A DNA stretch of 59,086 nucleotides from Bacteroidetes bacterium HGW-Bacteroidetes-14. Lineage in GTDB: Bacteria > Bacteroidota > Bacteroidia > Bacteroidales > UBA932. The notes under the pieces are model-generated. The model saw only the letters and a program-made list of their open reading frames with translations, had not been told where the DNA came from and did not search any database. Positions 45,488 through 57,067 of the stretch are shown here, one piece after another; within the stretch, counting starts at the first letter, position 1, and the number at the start of each line of letters is the position of its first letter. A program made the position numbers and the translations under genes. The DNA is taken from the NCBI GenBank assembly GCA_002842655.1, contig PHDP01000002.1, positions 1-59,086 of the forward strand, written 5' to 3'.

Positions 45488-46762
45488 ATGAGCGAATACA
45501 TTAACAATTCAGGTCAGAGAAAAGCGCTGCTAAAGCATATGCTGCTGGAACTTCACAAAGGAGAGGCACCTGCGGCCATTGAAGAGAGAGTCAAATCACT
45601 GTTAAAGCAGATTCCCTACAACGAGGTTGTGGAGGTAGAGCAGGAGCTCATTGCAGAGGGGCTGCCGGAGCAGGAGATTCTGAAATTCTGTGACATTCAC
45701 AGCGCAGTACTTGAAGGTTCAATTACAGGAACTCAAATTGATGTTCCGCAGGGACACCCGGTAGACACTTTCAAGAAAGAGAACCGTGAGATTGAGAAGG
45801 TAATAGCAAACATTAAGACCCTCTTTGTAAGGCTTCAGATTCTGAAATCTATGCCTGACGATAAAGATTTCATTAACGGACTGGTAATTGACCTCAAGAG
45901 GCAGTTCAACGCTATTTCTGATGTGGATAAACACTACAAAAGAAAGGAGTATTTGCTCTTCCCGTTTCTGGAGAAGGCCGGTATTACAGGGCCTCCAAAG
46001 GTAATGTGGGGAAAACACGACGAAATAAGGGACTTGCTTAAGGGTGTTCACGAGTCGCTGGTACCGGGCGGAGAGATCTCAGGTTCTGATCTGGCTTCAC
46101 TTGAGGAGCTTCTGTTCAGACCAGCAGTGGACCAGATTGAGAGCATGATAATGAAGGAGGAGGAGATTCTCCTTCCAATGTGCATGGAGACCCTTACAGA
46201 GGAGCAGTGGTTTCAGATTTACAATGAAACCGGCATTTACGGATATTGCCTCTTTGACCCGCGCGTAGAGTGGAAACCAGATCTCAGTGCAGCACAGAAG
46301 AGTGCACCTGACGAAACTAAAGCAGGGGGGCTGGAGTACAAAGCCGGAGCCCCGGTAAGATTGTCGTCAGGAAGCTTTGACCTCGGGGAACTTGAAGCAC
46401 TGTTTGTAACTCTGCCAATTGACATAACCTATGTTGATGCCAATGACAAGGTGAAGTTTTTCTCACACAGTCCAAACAGGGTCTTTGAGAGAAACCGTTC
46501 AATCATTGGCCGTGATGTAAGACTGTGCCACCCTCCGGGAAGTGTTCACATTGTTGAGCAGATTCTTGAAGATTTCAAATCTGGAAAGGAGAATCAGGCA
46601 AAATTCTGGATGAGCAACTTCATGGGAAGGTTTATATACATTGAATATACAGCACTCAGGAGCAAGGATGGTGAATACCTTGGTGTAATTGAGGTTACTC
46701 AGGATATTTCTGAATTCAGAAAGCTTGAGGGAGACCAGAGACTGCTCTCATATACAAAATAG
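45488..46762 (+). CDS. DUF438 + hemerythrin (HHE) + PAS domain protein
   Basis: N-terminal DUF438-like region; HYKRKEYLLFPFLEKAGITGPPKVMWGKHDEIR HHE-like; YVDANDKVKFFSHSPNRVFERNRSIIGRDVRLCHPPGSVHIVEQIL PAS. Confidence 0.83.
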   Translation: MSEYINNSGQRKALLKHMLLELHKGEAPAAIEERVKSLLKQIPYNEVVEVEQELIAEGLPEQEILKFCDIHSAVLEGSITGTQIDVPQGHPVDTFKKENREIEKVIANIKTLFVRLQILKSMPDDKDFINGLVIDLKRQFNAISDVDKHYKRKEYLLFPFLEKAGITGPPKVMWGKHDEIRDLLKGVHESLVPGGEISGSDLASLEELLFRPAVDQIESMIMKEEEILLPMCMETLTEEQWFQIYNETGIYGYCLFDPRVEWKPDLSAAQKSAPDETKAGGLEYKAGAPVRLSSGSFDLGELEALFVTLPIDITYVDANDKVKFFSHSPNRVFERNRSIIGRDVRLCHPPGSVHIVEQILEDFKSGKENQAKFWMSNFMGRFIYIEYTALRSKDGEYLGVIEVTQDISEFRKLEGDQRLLSYTK

Positions 46763-46764
46763 CT

Positions 46765-47289
46765 ATGAGTGATATTACACTGCAAACCAAGATAGCACAG
46801 CTAATGAGCGATTACCCGGAGCTTGAGCAAACTTTGCTCGAGCTCTCACCCGCTTTTGCAAAATTGCAGAATCCTGTTCTCAGGAAGACTATTGCACGTG
46901 TAACTTCAGTTCAGCAGGCGGCATCAATAGCGGGACTCGACCCTGCCCACATGCTCACCATGCTGCGCAAGGCAGCCGGACTTGAAACGACGGCCGCCGA
47001 CTCAGTCAACTCTGCAGAATCTCAGCATTTGCTCAGCATGCCTGTTCCTGACTGGTTCAGCGAAGAGGCTGTAGAAATCAAATACAACGCCACCAAAGTC
47101 CTTGAAAAGGGAAATGTTCCCATGGCTGAGATTATTGAGGCTGCAAAGAAGATAAACGGCAGGGAAATTTTCCTCTTTGTCACACCTTTTGTTCCTGCAC
47201 CCATCATAGAGATACTTAACAATAAGGGCTACGCAGTCTGGTGCAGAAAAGCAGGAGATACAATTGAAAACTTTGTTATAAAAAAATAG
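46765..47289 (+). CDS. DUF1858 + DUF2249 domain protein
   Basis: TKIAQLMSDYPELEQTLLELSPAFAKLQNPVLRKTIARVTSVQQAASIAGLD; C-terminal INGREIFLFVTPFVPAPIIEILNNKGYAVW. Confidence 0.75.
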   Translation: MSDITLQTKIAQLMSDYPELEQTLLELSPAFAKLQNPVLRKTIARVTSVQQAASIAGLDPAHMLTMLRKAAGLETTAADSVNSAESQHLLSMPVPDWFSEEAVEIKYNATKVLEKGNVPMAEIIEAAKKINGREIFLFVTPFVPAPIIEILNNKGYAVWCRKAGDTIENFVIKK

Positions 47290-47291
47290 AT

Positions 47292-49604
47292 ATGAAAAGA
47301 ATATACCCGGTAACCAATATGAGTTGTGCCGGATGTGCGGCAGGAGTCGAAAAAACTCTTCAGGCACAGCCAGGTGTTATCTCAGCAGCGGTTAACTTTG
47401 CAGATTCCAGTGCAGCCATTGAGATTGATGAGAAGGTAACCAGTTCTGCAAAGTTGAGAGATCTGATAAGGGCCATGGGTTATGATTTGATTATAGAAGA
47501 TCCGGAAGAGGCCCAGAGACTTAAGGAGGAGGCTCAGATGAGTCACTACAGAAAACTTAAGCGGAATACAGTTCTGGCCTGGCTCTTCTCTGCCCCGGTT
47601 ATGATAATATCGATGCTTTTTATGGGGCACGGCGAAGCAGGCATGGAGGGAATCAGCATAACAAATGTAATTCTGATGCTGCTTTCACTGCCGGTTCTGT
47701 TGGTTTTCGGAAGGGATTTCTTTGTTACCGGATTCAAGCAGGCCAAAATGTTCAAGGCAAATATGGACACCCTTGTTTCGCTGAGTACATCAATAGCTTT
47801 TCTCTTTAGTGCCTTCAATACACTCTACCCCCATTTCTGGCACTCCAAAGGTATGGAGCCGATGGTCTACTTTGAGGCGGCAGTTATGATTATCTCATTT
47901 GTTCTGCTGGGCAAACTTATGGAGGAAAAGGCCAAGGGCAATACCACATCTGCAATTAAAAAGCTAATGGGTCTTGCTCCAAAAACGGCTACTGTTATAA
48001 GAAACGGAGAGAGAATTGAGGTTCCGGTTTCTCAGATCAAAACCGGTGAGATTCTGGCAATCAAACCAGGAGAGAAAATTCCTGTAGACGGTGCAGTTAC
48101 CGAGGGGGATTCCTATGTAGATGAGAGCATGATAACCGGAGAGCCTTTGGCTGTGCTAAAACAAAGGGGCGACAAGGTACTTGCAGGAACAATCAACCAG
48201 AAGGGAACTTTCAACTTTGAGGCCCAGAAGGTGGGCAGCGAAACACTGCTTGCACAGATAATCACAATGGTTAAGGAGGCACAGGGAAGCAAGGCACCGG
48301 TTCAGAGAATAGTAGACAAGATTGCGGGAATATTTGTTCCGGTGGTACTTGGGCTGGCTGTACTCACCTTTATTGCCTGGATTGCAATTGGTGGCAATGA
48401 CCAGTTTTTCAGGGCTCTGATATCTGCTGTATCTGTGCTTGTAATTGCATGCCCGTGCGCTCTGGGACTTGCAACTCCAACAGCCCTTATGGTTGGAATC
48501 GGCAAAGGTGCAGAGGAGCACATCCTCATTAAAGATGCCACTGCCCTGGAGCAGATGAAAGGCATTGACGCAATAGTGCTTGATAAAACCGGCACAATTA
48601 CAGAGGGCCGTCCGGTTGTCTCAAACTATAAATGTCTTGAAGAGGATGCCTCACTTACAGATCATGAACATGAAAGTGACGAGAAGATAATCAGAATGTC
48701 ACCTGACAGACTTCGCAGACTTGCAGTTCTTGCAGAGATGGAGAGGAGTTCTGAGCATCCCCTGGCAGAGGCAGTTGCAGAGTGGGCAGAGGGGGAGATT
48801 GGAGCAGCAGAGACCCGTGTAACGGTTACCGGTTTTAAAAGCCATACAGGATCTGGTGTTGAGTGTGTTTACGAAGGGGAGACTTACTGGGCCGGAAACA
48901 TAGAGATGCTCAGAAAGAAGCTGGGAGGTTCGTCAAAGGAGAAACATGTATCAGATGAGGCCGAATACCTTCTTACAGAATGGCAGAGTGCCGGAAAGAG
49001 CGTGGTATTTTACGGAACGGGTAAAAGGCTGAATGCTGTAATTGCGGTTGCAGACAAGGTTAAATCTACATCTGCGGATGCTGTGAGGGAGATGAAATCT
49101 ATGGGTGTAGAGGTTCATATGCTCACCGGAGATAATCCAGTTACTGCTGCAGCTATTGCTAAAGAGGCGGGTATAGAAAAATTCAGGGCATCTGCCCTCC
49201 CTTCTGACAAGGAGGAGTATATACTTGAACTGCAAAAGCAGGGGCTGAGGATTGCAATGGTTGGCGACGGAATCAACGACTCCCAGGCACTCAGCAGGGC
49301 AGATGTGAGCGTGGCAATGGGCAAGGGAACAGACATTGCAATGGATGTGGCCATGATGACCATAATGACATCAGACCTTAAGATGCTTCCAAAAGCTATT
49401 GAACTCTCAAGAAGAACAGTACGCCTTATAAGGCAGAACCTCTTCTGGGCATTTGTATATAACCTTATTGGGATTCCAATAGCAGCAGGGGTTTTGTACC
49501 CGATTAACGGCACTCTGCTCAATCCTATGATTGCCGCAGCAGCAATGGCATTCAGCTCAGTATCTGTAGTGCTGAACAGTTTGAGACTGGCGAAGCTTAA
49601 ATAA
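47292..49604 (+). CDS. copA: Copper-translocating P-type ATPase
   Basis: HMA MSCAGCAAGVEKTL; IACPCALGLATP; VLDKTGTITEG; MVGDGINDSQAL. Confidence 0.93.
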   Translation: MKRIYPVTNMSCAGCAAGVEKTLQAQPGVISAAVNFADSSAAIEIDEKVTSSAKLRDLIRAMGYDLIIEDPEEAQRLKEEAQMSHYRKLKRNTVLAWLFSAPVMIISMLFMGHGEAGMEGISITNVILMLLSLPVLLVFGRDFFVTGFKQAKMFKANMDTLVSLSTSIAFLFSAFNTLYPHFWHSKGMEPMVYFEAAVMIISFVLLGKLMEEKAKGNTTSAIKKLMGLAPKTATVIRNGERIEVPVSQIKTGEILAIKPGEKIPVDGAVTEGDSYVDESMITGEPLAVLKQRGDKVLAGTINQKGTFNFEAQKVGSETLLAQIITMVKEAQGSKAPVQRIVDKIAGIFVPVVLGLAVLTFIAWIAIGGNDQFFRALISAVSVLVIACPCALGLATPTALMVGIGKGAEEHILIKDATALEQMKGIDAIVLDKTGTITEGRPVVSNYKCLEEDASLTDHEHESDEKIIRMSPDRLRRLAVLAEMERSSEHPLAEAVAEWAEGEIGAAETRVTVTGFKSHTGSGVECVYEGETYWAGNIEMLRKKLGGSSKEKHVSDEAEYLLTEWQSAGKSVVFYGTGKRLNAVIAVADKVKSTSADAVREMKSMGVEVHMLTGDNPVTAAAIAKEAGIEKFRASALPSDKEEYILELQKQGLRIAMVGDGINDSQALSRADVSVAMGKGTDIAMDVAMMTIMTSDLKMLPKAIELSRRTVRLIRQNLFWAFVYNLIGIPIAAGVLYPINGTLLNPMIAAAAMAFSSVSVVLNSLRLAKLK

Positions 49605-49641
49605 GCAGAATTTTTACTACATTTATAGCATCAAATTGCAC

Positions 49642-49671
49642 ATGTCAGCCTGATGTAATTTAAGCTGACAT
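49642..49671. terminator. Putative terminator/inverted repeat after copA
   Basis: ATGTCAGC-N14-GCTGACAT followed closely by a T-run. Confidence 0.45.
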
Positions 49672-49684
49672 ATCCGTTTTTTAC

Positions 49685-51625
49685 GTGAAACACAAAATTC
49701 TCATATTTCTGCTATTGTGCCTTCTGCCGGAGGCTCTATTCCCGGCTCAGCCTGTCAGACAAATTGAAAAAGTTGCATATGAGGCAAGGCCATACCACAT
49801 ACTTATTATCAGCTCCTACAGCAGCGGGTACTCCTGGTCTGACGATATCATTGATTACATTGGAGGGGAACTGTCGCTGTCTCAGAAGCACAATTATGAA
49901 ATAAGTCTGGAGTATCTCTCTTCTGAGTTTCAGCAGGAGCCACAGAACTGGAAGTTCCGGATGAATGTCATAATGAACTCCTACAGAAAACATATACCTG
50001 ATTTAATTGTATTAATTTCAGATGAAGCATGGTTTGCATACAGGGAGGCAAGGAAAAAATACTATGAAGATGTACCGGTACTTCTGGTGGCTGTAAAATC
50101 AGTATCCCCTTCAGAAGAGCAGATCTCTGCACCCGATTCCCTGACTTTCTCTCAACTTGGAAGTACAAAGGATTTTCTTTCCCTGAATAATGCCACGGGT
50201 ATTCTAAGAGACCTTAACGTAAGGGGGATTATAAGCCTAATGGATGATTTGGTTCCTGATCTTAAAGAGGTTGCGGTAATTACAGATAACCGCCTTCAGG
50301 GTCTTTACACAAGACTGCTGGCAGAAGATATTTTAAGGAATGAGTGGGCTGGATTAAAAACCAGGTTCATTAATGCATCAAAAGTATCAACAGACTCTTT
50401 GTTTAAGATTGTTCCCGGATTTGACGGCTCAACAGCACTGCTGCTCTCTTCATGGTTTACGCCGGGTCATGGGTTCAATTATTCGATGAACTATGTATAT
50501 TCCAAGCTTGCAAACATATCACCCAGTCCTATGTTTGGGGTGGTAACAAAGGCTGTGGAGAGCGGTTACTTTACAGGGGGGTATTTCATGCCTGAAAATT
50601 TTTGGGGACAATCTGCTGTAAAATATATTGAAAAGCTTTCTGCCGGTTTGCTCCCCTCTTCAATTCCACCTGAAACATACACAGACGAACAGTGTTATCT
50701 CAACTGGGAATCTGTCAGGAAATACAATCTTGATACGAGGAAAATTCCTGAAAATGCCAGAATTTTCAACCGTCCAACAGATGTGCTTAAAAAGTACAAA
50801 ACTCAGATTATTGTTACGGGCTCAATTTTGCTCATTATGGCAATTGCCGCGCTGCTTCTCATGAGAAGCTACATAGTTATTAAGGCGGCGAGGAAGCGGC
50901 TTCTTGATTCTGAGGATAATCTGTACAAGGCGCTTAAAAAGGCTCAGGAGTCAGACAAACTAAAATCTGCATTTCTGGCAAATATGAGCCATGAGATAAG
51001 GACTCCTCTTAACTCCATTCTGGGATTTACAGAACTCCTTTCGGAAACGACAGAGGAGTCAGAGAGAGAGCAGTATCAGAGAATAATAGCATCCAGCAGC
51101 GATATGCTGCTCAGGCTTATTGATGATATTCTGGACCTCTCAAAAATTGAGGCGGGAACTTACGAATTTGTTTTTGAGCCGGTAGATGTCTGTGAAATTT
51201 TGAATGATCTTGCGCAGGTATTTGCAAACAAAGCTCAGAAAGGGGTTGATTTCAGTGTGGAGTGCAGGTTTGACGAACTCATGATTTATGCAGACAAAAA
51301 GAGGATTTTTCAGGTACTGACAAATCTAGTGAGCAATGCGATTAAATTTACAAAGCACGGCTTTATAAAAGTTATATGCGATTCTGAGGAGTTTGACGGA
51401 GAGAGATTTGTGGTACTGACAGTAGAGGATACGGGTTTAGGAATTCCTGAGGAGAAGATTCCTACAATTTTTCAGCGCTTTGTAAAGCTGAATGATTTGT
51501 CTGACGGTACAGGACTTGGACTTACTATTTGCAGCACAATTGTTCAGAAGCACAACGGAACCATTCAGGTTAAATCGAAACAGGGATTCGGAACAAAATT
51601 CATTGTCCGTATCCCCGTCAGATAA
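49685..51625 (+). CDS. Sensor histidine kinase with periplasmic ABC-substrate-binding-like domain
   Basis: GTG start, signal peptide; periplasmic HILIISSYSSGYSWSDDII...; TM; FLANMSHEIRTPLNSILGFTELL; GLGIPEEKIPTIFQRF...GTGLGLTIC. Confidence 0.88.
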   Translation: MKHKILIFLLLCLLPEALFPAQPVRQIEKVAYEARPYHILIISSYSSGYSWSDDIIDYIGGELSLSQKHNYEISLEYLSSEFQQEPQNWKFRMNVIMNSYRKHIPDLIVLISDEAWFAYREARKKYYEDVPVLLVAVKSVSPSEEQISAPDSLTFSQLGSTKDFLSLNNATGILRDLNVRGIISLMDDLVPDLKEVAVITDNRLQGLYTRLLAEDILRNEWAGLKTRFINASKVSTDSLFKIVPGFDGSTALLLSSWFTPGHGFNYSMNYVYSKLANISPSPMFGVVTKAVESGYFTGGYFMPENFWGQSAVKYIEKLSAGLLPSSIPPETYTDEQCYLNWESVRKYNLDTRKIPENARIFNRPTDVLKKYKTQIIVTGSILLIMAIAALLLMRSYIVIKAARKRLLDSEDNLYKALKKAQESDKLKSAFLANMSHEIRTPLNSILGFTELLSETTEESEREQYQRIIASSSDMLLRLIDDILDLSKIEAGTYEFVFEPVDVCEILNDLAQVFANKAQKGVDFSVECRFDELMIYADKKRIFQVLTNLVSNAIKFTKHGFIKVICDSEEFDGERFVVLTVEDTGLGIPEEKIPTIFQRFVKLNDLSDGTGLGLTICSTIVQKHNGTIQVKSKQGFGTKFIVRIPVR

Positions 51626-51651
51626 AAATCATATTGTTTTTCAGGCTTGTA

Positions 51652-53156
<1,505 letters not shown>

Positions 53157-53169
53157 AACGATTGTTTTA

Positions 53170-53574
53170 TTATCCGTTGATTTTCAGGATGTCCTCCGGG
53201 GCAGAGGGGGCATACGGACCCTCCTTTACCTCAAAAATGACTGTCCCTTTTGCAAGAACCTCAAGGTTGTGCCAGGTGCCTGCAGGTATGTTCACGCCGT
53301 AGTTTCCGTCGCAGGGGTCAAAAATGCTGCTCTCCAGCATTTCGCCCTTCTCGTTGTAGAACATCACCTTAATGGCTCCTCTCAGAACAATGTAGGTCTC
53401 GTCTGTATGCCGGTGACGGTGTACCGGAAGTACACTGCCCGGTTCCATAGCATTAAGCAACCTCTGAACGGGGGCATCAAGGCTTTTGTGGAGATTGTAG
53501 TTCATCCTGAGCCTTGTTGAGGCTTTTGCCTCACTTCCCACCACATCCAGTAGTCTGTCGTCTATCTTTAACAT
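53170..53574 (-). CDS. WbuC-family cupin
   Basis: PGSVLPVHRHRHTDETYIVLRGAIKVMFYNEKGEML; start moved to ATG 53574. Confidence 0.82.
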   Translation of the reverse strand: MLKIDDRLLDVVGSEAKASTRLRMNYNLHKSLDAPVQRLLNAMEPGSVLPVHRHRHTDETYIVLRGAIKVMFYNEKGEMLESSIFDPCDGNYGVNIPAGTWHNLEVLAKGTVIFEVKEGPYAPSAPEDILKING

Positions 53575-53584
53575 TATTAATAAT

Positions 53585-54682
53585 TTACCTGTTGTACATT
53601 GAGTCGTAATACCTCTGATACTCTCCTGAAGTGACACTGTCGAGCCAGGCTGCGTTTTCGAGGTACCATTTTACGGTCTTTTCGATGCCCTCTTCGAACT
53701 GGAGCGAGGGTGACCACCCGAGCTCCCGGTTCAGTTTGCCGGAGTCAATCGCATAGCGAAGGTCGTGACCTGCGCGGTCGGTGACGTAGGTAATAAGGGG
53801 CAGCGAGGCACCCGAAGGGCGGCCGAGCTGCCTGTCTACAGTCGCTATGAGCACCTTTATGAGGTCAATGTTTTTCCATTCGTTAAACCCGCCTATGTTG
53901 TAGGTTTCACCCATCCTGCCTTCATGAAATATCAGGTCAATTGCCCGTGCATGATCCTCGACATAGAGCCAGTCTCTCACATTCTCGCCCTTGCCGTATA
54001 CCGGAAGCGGCTTATTGTGGCGGATGTTGTTAATGAAAAGCGGAATGAGTTTTTCAGGGAACTGATAAGGACCGTAGTTGTTCGAACAGTTCGAGATTTT
54101 AACCGGCATTCCGTATGTGTCGTGCCATGCTCTCACAAAGTGGTCGCTTGAGGCTTTGGATGCCGAGTATGGTGAATGGGGGTCATATTTTGTATCTTCT
54201 GTGAAGAAGGTTCCGTCGTTCTCAAGAGATCCGTAGACCTCATCTGTTGAAACGTGATAGAAAAGTTTTCCTTCGAACGGATTTGAAGAGCCGGTGGCTC
54301 CGTCACTCTTTGAATCTCTGGAATTACTTGTCCAATATTCACGTGCGGCCTGAAGAAGTGAGAGCGTTCCCATTACATTTGTGCGTGCAAATGAGAATGG
54401 GTCAACAATCGAGCGGTCCACATGGGATTCGGCAGCAAGGTGAATAATTCCGTCAATCTGATTATCTGCAATAACCTGGCGCATCTGATCTATGTCGCAG
54501 ATATCTGCCTTCACAAATTTGTAATTTGGCTTTGACTCAACATCCCGGAGGTTTTCCAGGTTACCTGCGTAGGTTAGCAGATCCATGTTAATTATGTTGT
54601 ACTGCGGATATTTATTGACCATCAGCCTCACAAGGTGTGATCCTATGAATCCTGCTCCGCCTGTTATAAGTATATTTTTCAT
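53585..54682 (-). CDS. rfbB: dTDP-glucose 4,6-dehydratase
   Basis: MKNILITGGAGFIGSHLVRLM; HLAAESHVDRSI; YSASKASSDHFVRAWHDTYGMP. Confidence 0.94.
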   Translation of the reverse strand: MKNILITGGAGFIGSHLVRLMVNKYPQYNIINMDLLTYAGNLENLRDVESKPNYKFVKADICDIDQMRQVIADNQIDGIIHLAAESHVDRSIVDPFSFARTNVMGTLSLLQAAREYWTSNSRDSKSDGATGSSNPFEGKLFYHVSTDEVYGSLENDGTFFTEDTKYDPHSPYSASKASSDHFVRAWHDTYGMPVKISNCSNNYGPYQFPEKLIPLFINNIRHNKPLPVYGKGENVRDWLYVEDHARAIDLIFHEGRMGETYNIGGFNEWKNIDLIKVLIATVDRQLGRPSGASLPLITYVTDRAGHDLRYAIDSGKLNRELGWSPSLQFEEGIEKTVKWYLENAAWLDSVTSGEYQRYYDSMYNR

Positions 54683-55569
54683 AAAGTTGTAAAATCAATT
54701 TCCGATAGAGGTTCGCGCCAGTGTCTGATCTCAATTCCAAAATTTCTCTTGATTTTTGATTTGTCCAGAACAGAGAATGGAGGTCTTACAGCCTTAGTTG
54801 GAAAGAGGTCTGATGTTACCGGATTAACTTTGCATTTTGTGCCTTTGAGATGAACAATCTCCTTTGCGAAATCGTACCACGAGCACACCCCCTCGTTTGA
54901 GAAATGGTAAATTCCTTCGAGTTCTTTTCTCTCTTCTGTATCAGTTATCAGCCACTTTGTAACTGCAGCGTCTATTGCAACCGCAAGATCACCTGCGTGA
55001 GTAGGGGTTCCAATCTGGTCAAAGACCACATTCAGAGACTCTCTTTCAGCTGAAAGTCTGGCAATTGTCTTGACAAAATTTGCACCATATGATGAATAGA
55101 GCCATGAAGTTCTTATGATAATGCTGCTGCATCCGGAATTTGTTACGGCTTGTTCGCCAAGGAGTTTTGTGCGTCCGTATGCGCCGGCCGGGGCGGGCGT
55201 GTCAGATTCTGTGTAGGGTCTGCATCCCTTCCCGTCAAAAACATAGTCAGTCGATACATGAACAAGGAGCGCACCTTTCCCCCGGCCCGCCCCGGCCGCC
55301 TTTGCAACATCTGCCAGAATCCCCGGAGCAGTTGCATTCACCAGCGTTGCCGTTGCTTCATCCTCCTCTGCCTTGTCCACAGCTGTATAAGCTGCACAGT
55401 TTACTATCACATCAATCTTATTATCATATACAAACCTCTCAACTGCATCCTTCTCGGTAATATTGAGTTCACTGACATCTGTATAGAAAATCTCAGGTTT
55501 TTCTCCCCAGAGACTCTTCAGCTCGTTTCCAAGCTGACCATTGCCACCTGTGACCAGTATTCTTGCCAT
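54679..55569 (-). CDS. rfbD: dTDP-4-dehydrorhamnose reductase
   Basis: ILVTGGNGQLGNELKSL; HVSTDYVFDG; YGRTKLLGEQAV. Confidence 0.93.
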   Translation of the reverse strand: MARILVTGGNGQLGNELKSLWGEKPEIFYTDVSELNITEKDAVERFVYDNKIDVIVNCAAYTAVDKAEEDEATATLVNATAPGILADVAKAAGAGRGKGALLVHVSTDYVFDGKGCRPYTESDTPAPAGAYGRTKLLGEQAVTNSGCSSIIIRTSWLYSSYGANFVKTIARLSAERESLNVVFDQIGTPTHAGDLAVAIDAAVTKWLITDTEERKELEGIYHFSNEGVCSWYDFAKEIVHLKGTKCKVNPVTSDLFPTKAVRPPFSVLDKSKIKRNFGIEIRHWREPLSEIDFTTL

Positions 55570-55586
55570 TATTAAGTAATTATCCG

Positions 55587-56153
55587 TTAGTACAAACTAT
55601 GAGAAAAAACAAACACCCCGGCATCTTTCAGAAGAGGGTGCCTGGTATCCTTTTCGCTCAGAAGAATCTCTGAAGCAGGAATACCCCAGTCAATTCCGAG
55701 AGCAGGATCATTCCATAAGATTGCTGCCTCATATTCAGGCGCGTAGTAATTATCAGTCTTATACTGGACAATAGTATTGTCCTCCAGAACTGAAAAGCCG
55801 TGGGCAAATCCTCTTGGAATAAAGATCTGTCTCTTGTTTTCACCCGAAAGTTCTGCCACAACACTCCTTCCAAAGGTAGGAGAGCCTTTTCTGATGTCCA
55901 CCGCCACATCCAGAATCTTTCCCGAAACCACCCTTACCAGCTTTGACTGGGCATATGGCGGAAGCTGATAGTGTAATCCTCTCAGTACCCCTCTAGAGGA
56001 TAGTGATTCATTTTCCTGAACGAATTCAGTACAAATTACCTCATTTTCAAACTTGCCCCTCAGGAAGGTCTCCATGAAATAGCCTCTTGAATCGCCCCTT
56101 ACAACAGGGTCAATTAATACTACTCCGGGTATTTCAGTCTCAATAATTTTCAT
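55587..56153 (-). CDS. rfbC: dTDP-4-dehydrorhamnose 3,5-epimerase
   Basis: [44 protein letters not shown]. Confidence 0.94.
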   Translation of the reverse strand: MKIIETEIPGVVLIDPVVRGDSRGYFMETFLRGKFENEVICTEFVQENESLSSRGVLRGLHYQLPPYAQSKLVRVVSGKILDVAVDIRKGSPTFGRSVVAELSGENKRQIFIPRGFAHGFSVLEDNTIVQYKTDNYYAPEYEAAILWNDPALGIDWGIPASEILLSEKDTRHPLLKDAGVFVFSHSLY

Positions 56154-57028
56154 TTTTCGCTAGCCATTTTTAGAAGATACTGACCATACTGATTCTTAAC
56201 CATTGGAGCGGCAAGCACTTTTAGTTTGTCAGCATCAATCCATCCCTTTCTGAAAGCAATCTCCTCGAGACAAGCAACCTTAAGTCCGGTTCTCTTTTCA
56301 ATAACCTCAATGAATGTTGAGGCCTCAGAGAGCGAATCGTGCGTTCCGGTATCCAGCCATGCAAATCCGCGCCCCAGAGTCTGAACCTTGAGTTTTCCCT
56401 CTTTAAGAAACTCCTGGTTAACAGTTGTTATCTCCAGTTCACCCCTTGCAGATGGTTTAATGCGCGCAGCAACATCAACAACACTGTTTGGATAGAAATA
56501 CAAACCAACCACAGCGTAATTGCTCCTTGGCTCCTTAGGTTTCTCCTCAATTCCAATCACCCTGCCGTCCGAATCGAATTCAGCGACACCATACCTCTCG
56601 GGGTCATTTACCCAGTAACCAAATACAGTAGCGTCCGCATCAGATTCTGCATCCCTCACAGCCTTTTCAAGCATTTTGGTAAATGAATAACCGTAAAAGA
56701 TGTTGTCTCCCAGAACCAGGCAGGCAGTGTCATTTCCAATAAACTCCCTTCCAATGATAAAGGCCTGAGCCAGTCCATCCGGAGATGGCTGCTCTGCATA
56801 CTGAAAGCTAACGCCATAATCAGAACCGTCACCAAGCAGCCTCCGGAAACCCGGCAAATCGTCAGGTGTTGAAATAATAAGGATCTCCCTTATTCCCGCG
56901 AGCATCAGAACCGAAACCGGATAATAGACCATCGGTTTATCATAAACCGGCAGAAGTTGTTTTGAAACCCCCTTAGTAATAGGGTAGAGTCTGGTACCGG
57001 AGCCCCCGGCAAGTACAATTCCTTTCAT
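56150..57028 (-). CDS. rfbA: Glucose-1-phosphate thymidylyltransferase
   Basis: [52 protein letters not shown]. Confidence 0.95.
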   Translation of the reverse strand: MKGIVLAGGSGTRLYPITKGVSKQLLPVYDKPMVYYPVSVLMLAGIREILIISTPDDLPGFRRLLGDGSDYGVSFQYAEQPSPDGLAQAFIIGREFIGNDTACLVLGDNIFYGYSFTKMLEKAVRDAESDADATVFGYWVNDPERYGVAEFDSDGRVIGIEEKPKEPRSNYAVVGLYFYPNSVVDVAARIKPSARGELEITTVNQEFLKEGKLKVQTLGRGFAWLDTGTHDSLSEASTFIEVIEKRTGLKVACLEEIAFRKGWIDADKLKVLAAPMVKNQYGQYLLKMASEK

Positions 57029-57067
57029 ATGCTCACGATTGCTTAATCAGATTACAAATGTAGTCAA

